Shown here: positions 10,213-22,465 of the stretch, piece after piece
Numbering within the stretch: position 1 is the stretch's first letter
Layout: every line of letters begins with the position of its first letter
From: Mycoplasma_N cavipharyngis
GTDB taxonomy: Bacteria > Bacillota_I > Bacilli_A > Mycoplasmatales > Mycoplasmoidaceae
DNA length: 64,000 bases
Reading direction: 5' to 3'
NCBI RefSeq assembly: GCF_042984175.1
Contig: NZ_CP155569.1
Coordinates: forward strand, 970,254-1,034,253
Notes under the pieces: generated by a model
Told to the model about the DNA's origin: nothing
The model's database searches: none
What the model saw: only the letters and a program-made list of their open reading frames with translations
Position numbers and translations under genes: made by a program

Positions 10213-11460
10213 CTAGTTAATTTTAAAGATAATCTTGTTAATAAAAATTAATCGTTTTTTTATTTGCCCTTTAGATAACACTTCATTATCACTTAGTTGA
10301 TTAAACCAGTGAGCATAAATCCAGCGATCAAGTGATGCAGTGGCTCATAACTTGTATGAGCCATAGGCGGGAGTATTTGTTCCCTCCAGTTTCAAGCTGT
10401 TAATGTTAGCATTTGTATCAATACTATCAGAAACATCAGCCACTTGATAAGCAAAATCACGGTTAATGCCCCCTAAATAAGTGTGGCTGAAAAAGGGTGT
10501 TTTATCTCCTCCAGTAACCAATCCCGCTAAATTCGCTCCAACTCAAATTCGGCGAAAATAAGGGTTGAAGGTGGTATTGTCTGAAGAAGATCCAATTTGG
10601 TTGTTTCATGGAAAGATGGGTTTGCCCATCACATTTGTTGGGTTGTTTTTGATCATAATTTGCTTGGAGGGGGAGCTGGCTCCCCCTACCAGACCACCCC
10701 CACTTCCACTTCCCCCACCAAACCCATACTGAATCATCCCTGTGGGACCTTCCCGATCGTTTTCACCAACCGTCAACTTCGGTCACAAATACCAGCTGTC
10801 AGTTTGTTTTTGCTGTGGTCAAAAATCAAGCAACTGGTTGTTAGCAAAACTAATTTTAGGTAAAGTTTGATTGACATCTGCTAGACCAATTCGTTGGATT
10901 TTGTCGTTGGCAAGACCTGTACTACCAAGACTAAACCCATCTGACTTCTCATTCACCCCTTTCGTACTATAATACTTATTCCAATTCTCAGGATTTGGTC
11001 CAGGTCCGTGCATAGCATCATAAAACATGTTGTTTGCCACCTTCATTAATGATAAATGATAAAACCAGAACTGCAAGTAAGGTAGAGGTTTAATCCCTAA
11101 TGGAGGAACATATTTGAGTTTGTTACTACTAAAATTAATATTAGTAAATAAGTTGGGAGAAACGGGGAATACCTCAATTTGATTATGACTAAAGTCAATA
11201 TTATTAATGTCTTTAGTGATCATTAAGCGGGTGGAACCAAAGTTGAGGCCTTTGGAACGGTTAGCATTATTACTTCCTTGGATTAATCCATCTGAGTCTG
11301 TAATAATGCCACTTGATGAGTCAAACATCATGTTATCATTCGTGTTGTTGGCATTCATATTTGTGCTTGGATTCACCTGATTAACATACACTCCTCCTTC
11401 CTTATTATTAAAATAAAAGTTGTCAGATGAGATGGCAGCAAGGAAGGAGGGGTAGTACAA
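10213..11460 (-). pseudogene. promoterless partial copy of giant surface-protein gene (putative donor cassette)
   Basis: An open frame of about 415 codons that aligns almost end to end with the segment at 53438-54655 inside the giant gene at 48356-55993. Long stretches are identical in DNA: 10468-10672 matches 53632-53837 nearly base for base. Others differ, especially the linker after NDREGP and a block near 11250-11380. Homology stops abruptly at both ends: on the gene 5' side after SFLAAISSDN (about 11455) and on the 3' side after VLSKGQ (about 10262). There is no start region, signal peptide or promoter, and a terminator lies just upstream (11470-11500). It is best read as an archived recombination donor; simple decay after duplication is the alternative. 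Confidence 0.8.
10666..10701. repeat. GC-rich palindromic mini-element in coding linker
   Basis: A perfect inverted repeat GGGGGAGC / GCTCCCCC with a 2-base spacer, bounded by GGAGG and followed by TACCAGACCACCCCC. It encodes the linker GGGLVGGASSPS on the minus strand. Related elements occur at 53261, 53306 and 53879 in the giant gene. The GC content is far above the surroundings. Confidence 0.6.
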
Positions 11461-11469
11461 TAATTAAAA

Positions 11470-11500
11470 AAATCACTGTTATTCTTACAAACAGTGATTT
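11470..11500 (-). terminator. intrinsic terminator after SGNH copy 2
   Basis: AAATCACTGT (11470-11479) and ACAGTGATTT (11491-11500) form a 10-bp stem; in the minus direction it is followed by a run of T. It ends transcription of the 11530-13745 gene and isolates the partial copy downstream. Confidence 0.8.
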
Positions 11501-11529
11501 GATTAAATATTAAAATTATTAAATTAATT

Positions 11530-13745
11530 TTAATAATTATTAGAACTGATATTTGTTTTTAGAGATTCAAAAGTTTTTTGAACAAAGTTTTTCAGAAAAC
11601 CATCTGCAGTTTGATTTCCATTTCAATTAAAATCATGGACAAAAATTGCTTCAACTACTTGGGCGATAAATGTTTTAACATCATTTAAAAATACATTAGA
11701 AGTATTAATTTGATTAAAATTCAATTGTGCTAATTCTGGAATATTAAAATTATTTATTTCATTAATTTGTTTTAGAGCATCAATTAATTTTCTGAAAAAA
11801 TATCCAGGATTTTCAACAATTAACTCAGATAAATATTGATTCAATTCTTGATCCTTTTTAAAGAAATCAATAAATCTAGTCACTTGATCTTTACTTCAAG
11901 TAGTTTGAATTGATAAATTATGTAATGCATTGGCAAGATTAGTTAGTGTAATTGGACTAATATTATCAACATTAAAAAAGATTAATTTATTAGTAACATT
12001 AGTTGCTGTTTGATATTTCTGATTTATTCGATTTTCTTCATCGATTAGATCTAAATTATCTTCTAAGTTGTTATAAAGATCAGTTAAAAACCCAGGATTA
12101 TTATTCAATCATGTTAAAAAATGAGAATAATTATCGTTTTCTTGAAGAAAATTATTAAATTTAGTTTGATCTTTTAACCCTAATCATTCTTGAAGAAGTA
12201 ATTGGTATAAATTAATCCCACCTTTTTGAGCAAACTCAATAAAAGAATGAGATTTATTAGCGCTTTTTCAAATTGTATTTAAATCTCTATCGTTTGAAAT
12301 TTGTTCCTCTTCAATTTTTTTAGAAACGCTATTACTATCAGTCAAAATTGTTCTAATTAAATCTTCATTAGAAAGATCAACATCAAAAATTTTTCTAAAT
12401 TGATTATTATCTTCTAATAAATATTTTTGATTTCAATTATGATTTAATTCAATTCATTGATCTATCCTATTTTGAGAATCAGTAGTTTGATTTAAACTTA
12501 ATTTTAAGAAAATATCTTCAGCAATTCTTTTTTGACCATATTCAGTTGGATGAATATCAAATGGATTATGAGCAAATTTTTGACGATTTTGATTTCAACT
12601 AATAGAATCATCAACATGAATGAAATTAACTTGAGTTTTATTAGCCACATTTTTAATTGCTTTTAAATTTAGATCATCTAGAATGGATTGACTAATATTA
12701 TTTAAATGAGAAAAAGATTCTGATGATATAGTTTTGCCAAATTCGCCTAGAGATTGATTAAATTTTTCAAGAACTTTTTGATTTATAACTTGATGAATTC
12801 TTAATAGTGGCATTGGATAATCAGTAATCACAATTTCTGCATTAGAATTAATTTTTTTGATTACACTAATTAAACTTTCATACTTATCTCTAATTGATGA
12901 TATTCTGTTTGTAAATTCGGTTAAAAAACTTGTAGAAATCGACAAATAACCAAGCGGACTATTAAGTGAAGGGTCTAAAATTGAATTCAATAAATCATTT
13001 GTGAGAGAAAATCAATCATTAGCGCCTAATGATATGCTAATTAAATTTGCGCCTTTAATTTTAGTAATTAATTTTGAAAAATTACTTGAATCAAAAGTAC
13101 CAAAATAATTTGTAATCCGATCTTTATAAGGATTTTCACTAATCTTATTTTGATTTAAGACTGATTTAAAATAACTTAAACGAGCATTTTCTTCATAATC
13201 ACTTGGTTTATGATTTAAAAAATATAGTCAATCATTAATTTGTGATCCTGAAATTGCTAAATTATCAAACTCTTCTAAAGCAAGAGAAGGTGTATTTAAA
13301 ATATAATTAGCTAAAAAAGCAGGATAACTTCAACCACTAACTTTTTGATTAGATTTATTAAAACTACCACTTGCTTCAATGCCACCTAAATCAGCATTAT
13401 AACCAGCAGCAACTGAATCACCAATTGCAACATATTTTATTTGTTTTTTAATCTAAATTCTTTAGAAGTAGGATCATTATTATTATCTGATTCTAATTGA
13501 TCATTTAATGATGATGGTGGTGATTGATCTTGTGAATCATTTGAACCATTATTAGAATTTTCAGAAGATCGATTTGAACCATTTGAAACAGGATCATCAT
13601 TCTGAGATGAAGGGTCAGTAGATGGTTTAAAAGATGGGTCAATATTTGATTTTGTAGCTGTTGAACAAGCTGATAATAATAAAGTTGTTGTAACAACAAA
13701 AATAAAACCAAATCCAAAATATTTTTTTAATTTTCGTTTCAACAT
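11530..13745 (-). pseudogene. SGNH/GDSL-hydrolase lipoprotein, copy 2 (frameshifted)
   Basis: A paralogue of 8041-10152. The first part starts MLKRKLKKYFGFGFIF at 13745 with a good signal peptide and lipobox LLLSAC, then a Ser/Asn/Asp-rich linker, and hits TAA at 13437. The hydrolase part is intact in the next frame: KYVAIGDSVAAGYN (block I), ISLGANDWF (GxND block), FDIHPT (Asp/His), ending at 11530. Adding one A to the A6 run (T6 at 13444-13449 on the plus strand) joins the two parts exactly where copy 1 reads through. The break could be slippage-based on/off switching, recent inactivation or a base-calling error. The catalytic part has no obvious start of its own. Confidence 0.75.
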
Positions 13746-13978
13746 TTGATCTTGATAAAAATTAAAATGCCACAAGCAAAATTAGCATCTTAAAATTTAC
13801 TCCTTATATTTTTAATTAGTTATTAGTTAATCCAAAATGGGATCATATTTTATCACAATGATCAATTATTTATTTATTCTAAATTATTGATCATTAAAAA
13901 ATTATTTTAGTTTAGTATTCACTAATAAATTTTTTTGGATTAATGATTGAAAAAATTAAAATCCTAATTGTAGTTTTT

Positions 13979-15547
13979 TTAAATCAATGGAAAAACTAAT
14001 TTCAAGCAAAAAATAAAAAATTTTTGACGTCAATTTTTTCACCGTTTAATTGTACTAAAATCAATTTTTTGTGATTTAGCAATCCGTTCATGAAATGCTT
14101 GAGAATGAATTGCAGCCATTTTTTTAGAATAAATTAATAATACTGTTTCATAATTTAAAAATAAAGAACGAAAGTCTCAATTATATGTTCCTGTATAAAC
14201 TAATTTTTCATCAACAACAGTAATTTTTTCATGATTAAAACCATAATATTCATAAATTTCAATTCCTGATTCTAATAAGGTTTCATAATAAAAACGATTC
14301 ATTGATAAAACAACTTTAGTGTGATCAGGTTCTCTTGGGAAAATTAATTTAATTTTAATCCCTGAATCAGCAGCAATTTTTAAAGAATTAATAATACTTG
14401 AATTTGGGAAAAAATATGGTGTGGCAATTTCAATTTTACTTTTAGCTTGTAAAATAATTTGGTTTAAATTATTGACAAAAATTTTTTCATTAACATCAGG
14501 TCCTGATTCAGCAAATTGCATAATCATATTATTTTGATTATTAGTTGGACGATAAATTTGAAAGTATTTTTCTGGATGATTGATTAAAGTATTATTAGTT
14601 AGTAAATTACCACAATGAAAGTTTCAGTCATAAGCAAATAATAAGTTTAAACTATTAACAATTGGTCCTTCTAAATAATAACAATAATCATTTAAAGGAA
14701 ATTTATCTTTAGAAATATTGAAATAACAATCAGAAATATTAGCACTACCATAAATAGCATATTTATTATCAACAATTAAAACTTTTTTATGACAACGAAA
14801 ATTAAGTAAGGAAAAAGTTTTTCAATAATGAAAGCCATTAAAATAATAAATTTCAATTCCTGCATCTCTAATTGCTGCTAATTTTTTTTTGCTTCATTTG
14901 TTAAATGCACCAATATAATCAACAATAATTCTAACTTCAACACCTTGTTTAATTTTTGTTTTTAAAATATCAAAAATTGCATCTCAAACTAATCCAGGAT
15001 GAATTTGATAGTATTCTAAGTGAATGAATTTTTCAGCCTGTTGAAGTGTTTTAATAATTTCTAATAATGATTGATGGGGTTTAGCAAGAAACTTGACATC
15101 ATTATTTTGATATACTGGTCGATCACAAGCTTGATTTAAATACTCAAAAACTAGTGGCATTTTTTTATTGTTAGAATCTAACTTAATTTTTTCAAAATCA
15201 CTAAAATCTTCATACTGATTAAATTGTTTTAAATCATGACGATATTCTGCTAAACTTCTGCGTCTAATTCCTGAAACACCAAAATAAACAAATAAAGTTT
15301 GGCCTAAAAAGGGAATCAAAATAATTCATAAGATTCATAATGATTTAAATGATTCATAACGTTTAGAACTAATAATATAATTAGCAAGAATGATCGAAAC
15401 TAAATAGTTAAATAAAAATGCTCCAAGAATAATATAATTTTTAATCGGTTGTTGGTTTTTAACCCAAAAAGAAAAAAAGAGAATGTAGATTACTACTAAA
15501 AAAATTGAAGCAATAAATCTAATTCAGATTTTTTTTGTGCTAACCAT
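13979..15547 (-). CDS. cls: cardiolipin synthase / phospholipase D family protein
   Basis: A 522-residue membrane enzyme. Two or three N-terminal hydrophobic helices are followed by LSD-like cytoplasmic sequence and two PLD repeats. The HKD motifs are HKKVLIVDN (repeat 1) and HEKITVVDE (repeat 2). Such enzymes condense two phosphatidylglycerols into cardiolipin. The start ATG at 15547 (MVSTKKIWIRF) precedes the first helix. With TGA as Trp the frame runs 24 residues past the usual family end to TAA at 13979. The gene lies alone between the SGNH pair and the membrane gene at 15745. Confidence 0.9.
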
Positions 15548-15654
15548 TATTAGAAATTAAAATCTTTCTTATAATATTTTCTACTTTCTTGCATAAGAGT
15601 AATTTAATATTAGACATTTTTAGATCATATTTTTTCATCAATTAAACTAATTGA

Positions 15655-15696
15655 AAAAATGTTGCATCTAAATATTAAATTTAGACACAACATTTT
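15655..15696 (-). terminator. long-stem terminator after 15745 gene
   Basis: AAAAATGTTG at 15655-15664 pairs with CAACATTTT at 15688-15696, and the interior CTAAAT / ATTTAG extends the stem; in the minus direction a T-run follows. Confidence 0.75.
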
Positions 15697-15744
15697 ATTA
15701 ATTTTAATAATAAGTTATTTAGTGAAAAATAAACTAAATTTAAC

Positions 15745-16692
15745 CTATTTAAAAGGTGCTAAAATTTTATCTTTTAAACTAAATTTAGGAAATAATTTAC
15801 GTGGTAATTTAATTAACAATACAAATGAGATAATTAAAACAAAAATATAACATGCAAAAATAATCATGTTACGACGGTTAGTTGCTTTTAGTTTGTTAGC
15901 TAAATATTGAGGATCTAAAATTTTATCAGGACCACCATATTCTGCTTCTAATTGCATAATTTGTGATTTTAGTCATAAACTTCTAATCACATGTAAAAAT
16001 AGAAAAATAGTAGCAATAATTCCAATAATAATTAAATAAGTTCTTAAACCAAAATTACCAGTATCAGTTTCAGAAAATTTAGTTACTAATTTTGCTGATT
16101 CAGCTAAAGTTTTCTGACCACCAACATATCAACTATTAATTGCAAAAACAGCAATGAAAATTAAAATCACTGATAAAACTAAAGTAACATAAACAGCTGC
16201 TGCTAATCAAGCTAAAGAATTTTTTCCTGTTCTTAGTAAAACATAAGTTCTTTTAACATAATAAGTTGGTTCACTAGGAAATCCTGTTTCTTTAACTTTA
16301 GCATTTTCTTTAGCAAAACCTGAATAAATAATAATATTATTAATTCAAATTCAAATGATAACGCCATAAATAAAACCAAATGGTAATAAAATTGGCCAGT
16401 AACTAGAATTTAAATCTAATTGAATTTTTAAAACTCTTAAGTCAAATGATGGATAAAAAATTGCTAGACATAAAAGAATAAAACAAGCAGTTGCTGCTAA
16501 ACCAACAATATTAGCAATAAAACAAGAAAAAATGCGAACATGAAACGCTCGAACATAAAAAATTGGTCGAGTGTCTTTTCTTCTATTCGCTTGAATACTT
16601 GATGAAGGAATTTCTGAATGGTGATAAGACTGTTTTGTTGCAATACCACTTTTTTCAGTTTGATCAGATCTTGGAATCGTTTGGTTAATCAT
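15745..16692 (-). CDS. four-helix membrane protein of unknown function
   Basis: 315 residues from ATG 16692 (MINQTIPRSDQTEKSG). A polar N-terminal tail of about 50 residues is followed by four strongly hydrophobic segments arranged as two pairs, around ILLCLAIFYP, LPFGFIYGVIIW, VTLVLSVILIFIAVF and YLIIIGIIATIFLF. A last helix near the C-terminus (CYIFVLIISFVLLI) makes five or more. Charged loops sit between them; no transporter motif is evident. It starts five bases after the DJ-1/PfpI gene stop, so the two are an operon. I do not recognise the family. Confidence 0.75.
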
Positions 16693-16696
16693 ATTT

Positions 16697-17338
16697 TTAA
16701 GCAAAAATTTTTAATTTCTTTTTATTTTGTTTTCAAGGATAGTTAATTTTTTCAGCAACACTATTAGCAGTATCTTCACCAACTAATTTTTCAACTACAG
16801 TAAATGCTAATTCAAAAGAATTACCTGAAGCTTGTGCAGTAATTAAATTGTTTTCAATATGCACTGGAACATCTAATCATGAATCTTCAAAACCACGTAG
16901 TAAATTTTTATCATTATAAGCAGTAAATTTTGTTTTACGAAACTTAAGATCTTCAATCACTGTATAAAAAACAATTGGTGCTGCACAAATTGCAATTAAT
17001 CATTTATCTTTTGTTGCAGCAAATTTTTTAATTGCCTCATGTAATTTTGATTCACCAATGTTTTTTTGGGTTGCTGGTGGAATTAAAAAGCGATCATATC
17101 CAGGTCCACCAGGTAAAAAAATGGCATCATACTGATTAAAATTAACCGTGTTTAAATTGAAGTTAGTGTTAACTTTAACACCAGAATAAGCAAGGGTAAA
17201 TCCATTACGAACTTCACAAACAATAATATCAACAACAATGCCAGAACGTTTTCAAATATCAACAGGAATGAATAATTCCATATCTTCTATTTGATTTACT
17301 GTCATTACAGCAATTCTAACTGCATTTTTTTTTGCCAT
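16697..17338 (-). CDS. DJ-1/PfpI family protein
   Basis: 213 residues of the class I glutamine-amidotransferase-like fold. The nucleophile elbow reads AICAAPIVFY, with the conserved Cys after a beta-strand; FLPGGPGYDRF provides the oxyanion region and the N-terminal strand is VRIAVMTVNQIEDMEL with a conserved Glu nearby. Members act as deglycase-like or chaperone-like stress proteins, or ThiJ-type enzymes; the exact role here is uncertain. Starts at ATG 17338 (MAKKNAVRIAV). It is translationally close to the downstream membrane protein gene. Confidence 0.88.
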
Positions 17339-18520
17339 AAATTAATACCTACAGTATTTCAAATCAACTAACTATTTTCAAGATTTGATTTTAGACTCTT
17401 AATTATAACATATTAGCATTTTTCAAGGATTGATATTTATCCCTCAATCTGATTTTCAATTTAGATAACTAAAATCTTTAAGTTGGTAATTTTAAATCTT
17501 AAACTTAAGATTGTTTAATTTTTTTAACTAAACAGTAAAAAAATAGTTAATTTAGATCAAAAAAGATCAATTAACAATTAATTTTTAATATAATGATAGG
17601 GTAATGTTGCTAATCATTAATGTTTAATTTTTAATTAAGAAGTGTGAAGTTTCTTTTTGAATAATTCATAACTATTAGATTTAGCATTAATTGTTTTTAT
17701 CACTTTATAAAAATTAAAAAGTTAATTAAAACTAATATTATTAAAAATTACAAGATTGTTGACTGGATTGCAGTTGAAGGTTGATCAATTAGTTGTTATC
17801 TTATAATTTATCTTATTAGCAAATGATTAATTTTTAACTAATTTTAAAACTAGATTTATTTCTGAAATTATTTAGAAATTTGATGTTAAATTAAATCTAT
17901 AAAAGATAAAAAATTAAAAAGTAGTTTATTTTTCTTGTTGCAGTTAATCTAAAAATAGTATTTTCGACTGTTTGATTGAAGTTTTAATTAGATAAGTTCT
18001 AATTTTATTGATTTTTGTTTTAGACTTTGTGACTAATAATTAAGCAAGCTTTAGGGGTTTAAAATTATTAAGCCATTTTGGAATTAATCAATTTTAAACG
18101 CTTATATGATGTGTTAATTCAAGTTGAAGAAGTTATCAGTAAAAGATAAAAAGTTACTAATTCAAAATAATTTTAAATTTGTTAAATATGTATTTTATGA
18201 TTAATCAAACAATTAATCTAAATTAGCAATTTGTTTTTAGCATTTTTGGTCTAAGTTAATTGATTTTTGAAAATAATTGAAGTTTAAAGATGGTCTTTAA
18301 AAATTAATTAGTTGATTGTTAGTTATCATGCTTAATAAAATTTAAAATGACAAATTTTTAGTAAGACTTAGTGATCTTAAGGACACAATTTAGTTTGTTA
18401 AAGTAAAAATCAATCATTGATAAGTTTAATTTTATTGAAAAATCAAAAAACATAATTTTTGGCGATATTACAACTAAAGATTGTTTAATAGCATCTATTG
18501 CTTCTTAAATAGCAAACATT
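17339..18520. other. 1.2-kb region without recognisable gene
   Basis: Between the divergent DJ-1 and mnmA genes lie about 1.2 kb of AT-rich DNA. Plus-strand frames are short. The longest coherent stretch, about 17666-17840, translates to 58 codons without a start and contains KIVDWIAVEGWSISCYLI, perhaps a remnant of a lost gene. I found none of the conserved sequence cores of RNase P RNA, tmRNA or SRP RNA. The stretch ends in a good terminator (18524-18555), so a plus-strand transcript, coding or not, may once have ended there or still does. Confidence 0.5.
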
Positions 18521-18523
18521 TAA

Positions 18524-18555
18524 AATGACCCCAAATTAGGGGTTATTTTTTTATT
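18524..18555 (+). terminator. terminator without an evident upstream gene
   Basis: AATGACCCC (18524-18532) and GGGGTTATT (18539-18547) form a 9-bp stem with one G-T pair and a 6-base loop, followed by seven T. No recognised gene lies upstream on this strand. Confidence 0.7.
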
Positions 18556-18585
18556 TACTTAAATTAAATTTAAAAAATAATATTT

Positions 18586-18591
18586 TATAAT
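18586..18591 (+). promoter_or_regulatory. -10 element of mnmA
   Basis: TATAAT lies 15 bases before ATG 18607. A transcript starting about 7 bases downstream would be nearly leaderless. It also rules out the in-frame TTG at 18592 as the start codon. Confidence 0.6.
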
Positions 18592-18606
18592 TTGAATCAT
18601 ACTTTT

Positions 18607-19722
18607 ATGAACCAAAATGATCCTAAAATTATTATTGCTCTTTCAGGTGGGGTTGATTCAGCTGTAGCAGCAGTATTATTAAAAGAAAAACACCAAAACT
18701 TACATGCTGTTTATATGCGTAATTGGGACAGTGCTTTAAATCATGATTTATTAGGTCATAAAAAACAACAAAAAGGATGTAATGACGCAAATGATTTATT
18801 GGCTGTGAAAAAAATTTGTCAGCAATTAAACATTCCCTTAAAAGTTTATAATTTTGTTCAAGAATATTGAACTGATGTTTTCTTACCCAGTTTAGAACAA
18901 CTAAAAATTGGTCAAACACCTAATCCAGATGTAGCATGTAATCAAAAAATTAAGTTTGGTGTTTTACTTGATCAAGTCTTAAAAACTTTTGGTAATAATA
19001 TTAAAATTGCTACAGGACATTATGCTAAAGTTGAAAAAATTAATGATCAGTATTATTTAGCAACTGCAGCAAATCAATGAAAAGATCAAACTTATTTTTT
19101 AAACCAATTAGATCAAAAACAATTAAGTTATATTATTTTTCCACTAGCAAATATTGCTGATAAAAAAATGGTGCGAGCTATTGCTAAAAAACATCATTTA
19201 GCAGTTTGAGATAAAAAAGATTCAACTGGTATTTGTTTCATTGGCAAACGTAATTACAAACCTTTCATTCATAATTATTTAGATTATCAAAAAGGTGAGA
19301 TTATTGATGTTAAAACTAAGCAAGTATTAGGGATTCATGATGGTTTATCTTTTTATACGATTGGACAAAGAAAAGGATTAAATCTTTCAGGACAAGAGCA
19401 ACCAACATTTGTTTGTGCTAAAGATTTGACTAAAAACCAACTTTTTGTTTGTCGTGCAGATTTAATTGAAGTGTATTTATCAAAAACCAAAACACAAATT
19501 AATCAGATGCACTGAATTAATCAACCTTTAAAAATCAATGATCAAGTTTATTTAAGGTTTCGTCATACTGGTACTTTACATTTAGCCACAATTGCAAAAA
19601 TTGAAGCTAAACAAATTTATTTGCTTCATAACAAAATTAAAACAACTGCTCCTGGACAATATGTTGTTCTATACTCTTTAGATCAAAAATATTGTTTAGG
19701 TGGAGGAATATTAGAAAAATAA
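18607..19722 (+). CDS. mnmA: tRNA-specific 2-thiouridylase
   Basis: It thiolates U34 in the wobble position of tRNA for Lys, Glu and Gln, with sulfur from a cysteine desulfurase. 371 aa, normal length. The ATP-binding PP-loop SGGVDSA is at residues 13-19. The catalytic Cys111 lies in NPDVACNQKIKFG and the second sulfur-carrying Cys210 in DSTGICFIGKR. The GQRKGL segment and C-terminal beta domain (PGQYVVLY) are present. ATG 18607 was chosen over upstream TTG because of the promoter position. alaS follows after 22 bases, making a translation-related operon. Confidence 0.96.
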
Positions 19723-19744
19723 GATTGTTAATAAAAAACTTACT

Positions 19745-22465
19745 ATGATTAAATTAACTAGTCAAGAACTAAGAGAATTATGAATTAATTATTTTCAAAA
19801 AAATCATCATTTATTTATCCCACCACGATCAATTATTCCTGATAATGATCCATCATTATTGTTCATTAATTCTGGTATTGCGACATTAAAACAATATTTT
19901 TCAGGTCAAGTTGAACCACCAAGTAAAAGATTGGTTAATGTTCAAAAAGTAATTCGCACTAATGATATTGAAAATGTTGGTCTAACATCAAGACATCATA
20001 CTTTTTTTGAAATGATGGGTTATTTTTCTATTGGTGATTATTTTAAAAAAGCAGCAATTAATTTTTGTTATCAGTTTTTAATTGAAGAACTAAAAGTCGA
20101 TCCAAAATTACTTTACATTACTGTTTATCAAAATGATCAAGAAGCATATCAAATTTGAACTGATTTAGGAATTGATTCTAATCATATTATTAAGTGTGAT
20201 CAAAAACGGAATTTTTGAGATGTTGGTAATGGTCCTTGTGGTCCTTGTAGTGAAGTTTATTATGATCGGGGTGAAATTTATGATCCCAAAAAACAAGGAA
20301 TACAACTTTTTTTAGATGATCTTGAAAATGATCGTTACATTGAAATTTGAAACATTGTTTTTAGTGAATTTAATAATGATGGTAATAATCATTATCAACC
20401 ACTATTACAAAAAAACATTGATACTGGTGCAGGTTTTGAACGCATTTTAGCAATTAGTCAAAATGTGCCAACTAACTTTGATACTGATTTGTTTCAATCA
20501 ATTATTGTTGCAATTGAAAAGTTTGGGTGTAAACATTATCAAATTAATAATTACTTCATTAAAGATCATTATCAAACTAAAATTAATTATCTTTATAAAG
20601 TGATTGCTGATCATTTAAGAGCAATTGTAATGATCATTAATGATGGTGTTATTTTTGATAATAAAGGGCAAGGTTATATTGCTCGTAAACTATTAAGAAG
20701 AATTGCTGGGTTTGCTAAAATTTTACAATTATCTGATCAATTTTTAACTGCTGGAATTATTGCTGTGATTGAAAATTTAAGTTGTTATTATTCTGATTTA
20801 ATTGATCATCAAAATAAAACAATTACTTTAATTAAAAATGAATATCAACTATTTTTAAGAACATTAGAACAAGCTTGAAAAGTTTTATCACAAGTAATTA
20901 ATCAAGCAACTAGTAGGAAATTAGATAGTTATCAAATTTTTAAATTAATTGAAACGCATGGTTTTCCTAAAGAACTTTTAGATGAAGTATTAGATCAAAA
21001 AGGTTATCATTATGATCTTGCTGACTATCAAAAATTCTTTCAAGAACATCAAAGAATCTCAAAAAAACTAAAAAATATTAATGCTTTAAAAAACCAAAAT
21101 AATAACTTAATGCAATTTGATCAAGTAACTAAATTTGATTATTTAAACCACCAATTAACTGCTAAAGTAATTGCTTTGTTTAATCAAGATTGAGAAATGG
21201 TACAATCACTAAAAAATGAACCAGGTTATGTTATTTTAGATCAAACACCAATTTATGCACTATCAGGTGGACAAGAGTGTGATTATGGTTGAATTAATAA
21301 CTTTTATGTTAGTGATGTTTTTAAATCAGTTCACAACCAAAACGTTCATTATTTAGCTAATGTCACTTTAGATTTAAACCAAGAAGTAGTTGTTAAACAT
21401 GATCAAGTTCGAAGACAGCAATTATCACGACAACACTCATCAGAACATTTATTACATGCTGCACTAAAACAAATTTTAAATCCTAACATTAAACAAGAAG
21501 GTGCAGCTAAAGCAGTGAATAAAATTAGTTTAGACTTTAGATGACACATTAAACCAACTGATCAAAATTTAGTTGCTTTTGAACAATATGTGCAAAATAA
21601 AATTGCTGAAAATCATCAAGTTGTTACTGAACTAACAACATTAGATGATGCTAAAGCCAAAGGTGCTAGTGCTTATTTTGAAGATACTTATAAAAAACAA
21701 ACTGGCTTATTAAGGTTAGTAAAAATTTCAGAAGATAGTCTTGAATTATGTGGGGGCACTCATGTTCAATCAACTAATCAAATTGAAGATTTTTTAATTA
21801 TTGGTTTAAGTTCAAAAGGAGCAGGTTCATGACGGATTGAAGCTGTTTCAGGTAATCAAGAAATTAATAATTTTCTAGTTTTGCAAAATCAAAAATTATT
21901 TGATCAATATCAAGAATTATTAGATAATTTAGCAAAAATTAATTTAGCACAATCTGAAATTAATCAATGAACTAAAAAATGAAACCATCAAATTACTAAA
22001 AATAATTGAATTGCTAATAAAAATTGTTTAAAAGAATTAAAAGAATTTAATAATCAACAAATGATTGTTTTTAATCAAAACCAAAAAAAACAATTAGCAC
22101 TAACTTTAAAAGAACAATTATTAAAACAAGATAGTCAACAATTAATTCATTCCATTAGTTTAGTTGATCAAGATCCAAAAGCAATTAATCAAGCAATTAA
22201 TAGTTTTTTTAATGAACTAAATGATTATTTAGCAATTGTTTTTAATGTTAAAAACAATACTCAACAATATTATTTAGCAGCAAGTAAATCATTTTGAACT
22301 AAAAAACAAACTTCAGCAATTGCAATTGTAGAGCAAATTAATCAAAAAATGCAAGGTTCAGGTGGAGGTAGATTTGAAGTTGCTCAAGGTAGTTTTAGTC
22401 AAGAATTTAGTAGTGATGATGTCATTCAATTAATTAAAACTAATTTACTTACAAAAAAAGATTAA
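19745..22465 (+). CDS. alaS: alanyl-tRNA synthetase
   Basis: 906 residues: class II catalytic core (motif 2 around SRHHTFFEMMGYFSIGDYFKK; motif 3 DTGAGFERIL), the tRNA-recognition helices, an editing domain with zinc ligands HSSEH (about 564-568) and CGGTH (about 669-673), and a C-Ala domain ending in the GGG-containing block (GSGGGRFEVAQG). Charges tRNA-Ala and clears mischarged Ser/Gly. It needs many TGA codons read as Trp. The stop overlaps the truB stop on the other strand by 4 bases (convergent). Complete. Confidence 0.97.

Noticed and set aside
10597..10863. Plus-strand ORF rich in Ser/Thr/Pro
   Set aside because: Antisense shadow of the donor cassette; the same shadow appears over its homologue near 53765.
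17339..18520. RNase P RNA or tmRNA in the gene-poor region
   Set aside because: None of the conserved primary-sequence cores of either RNA were found on either strand.
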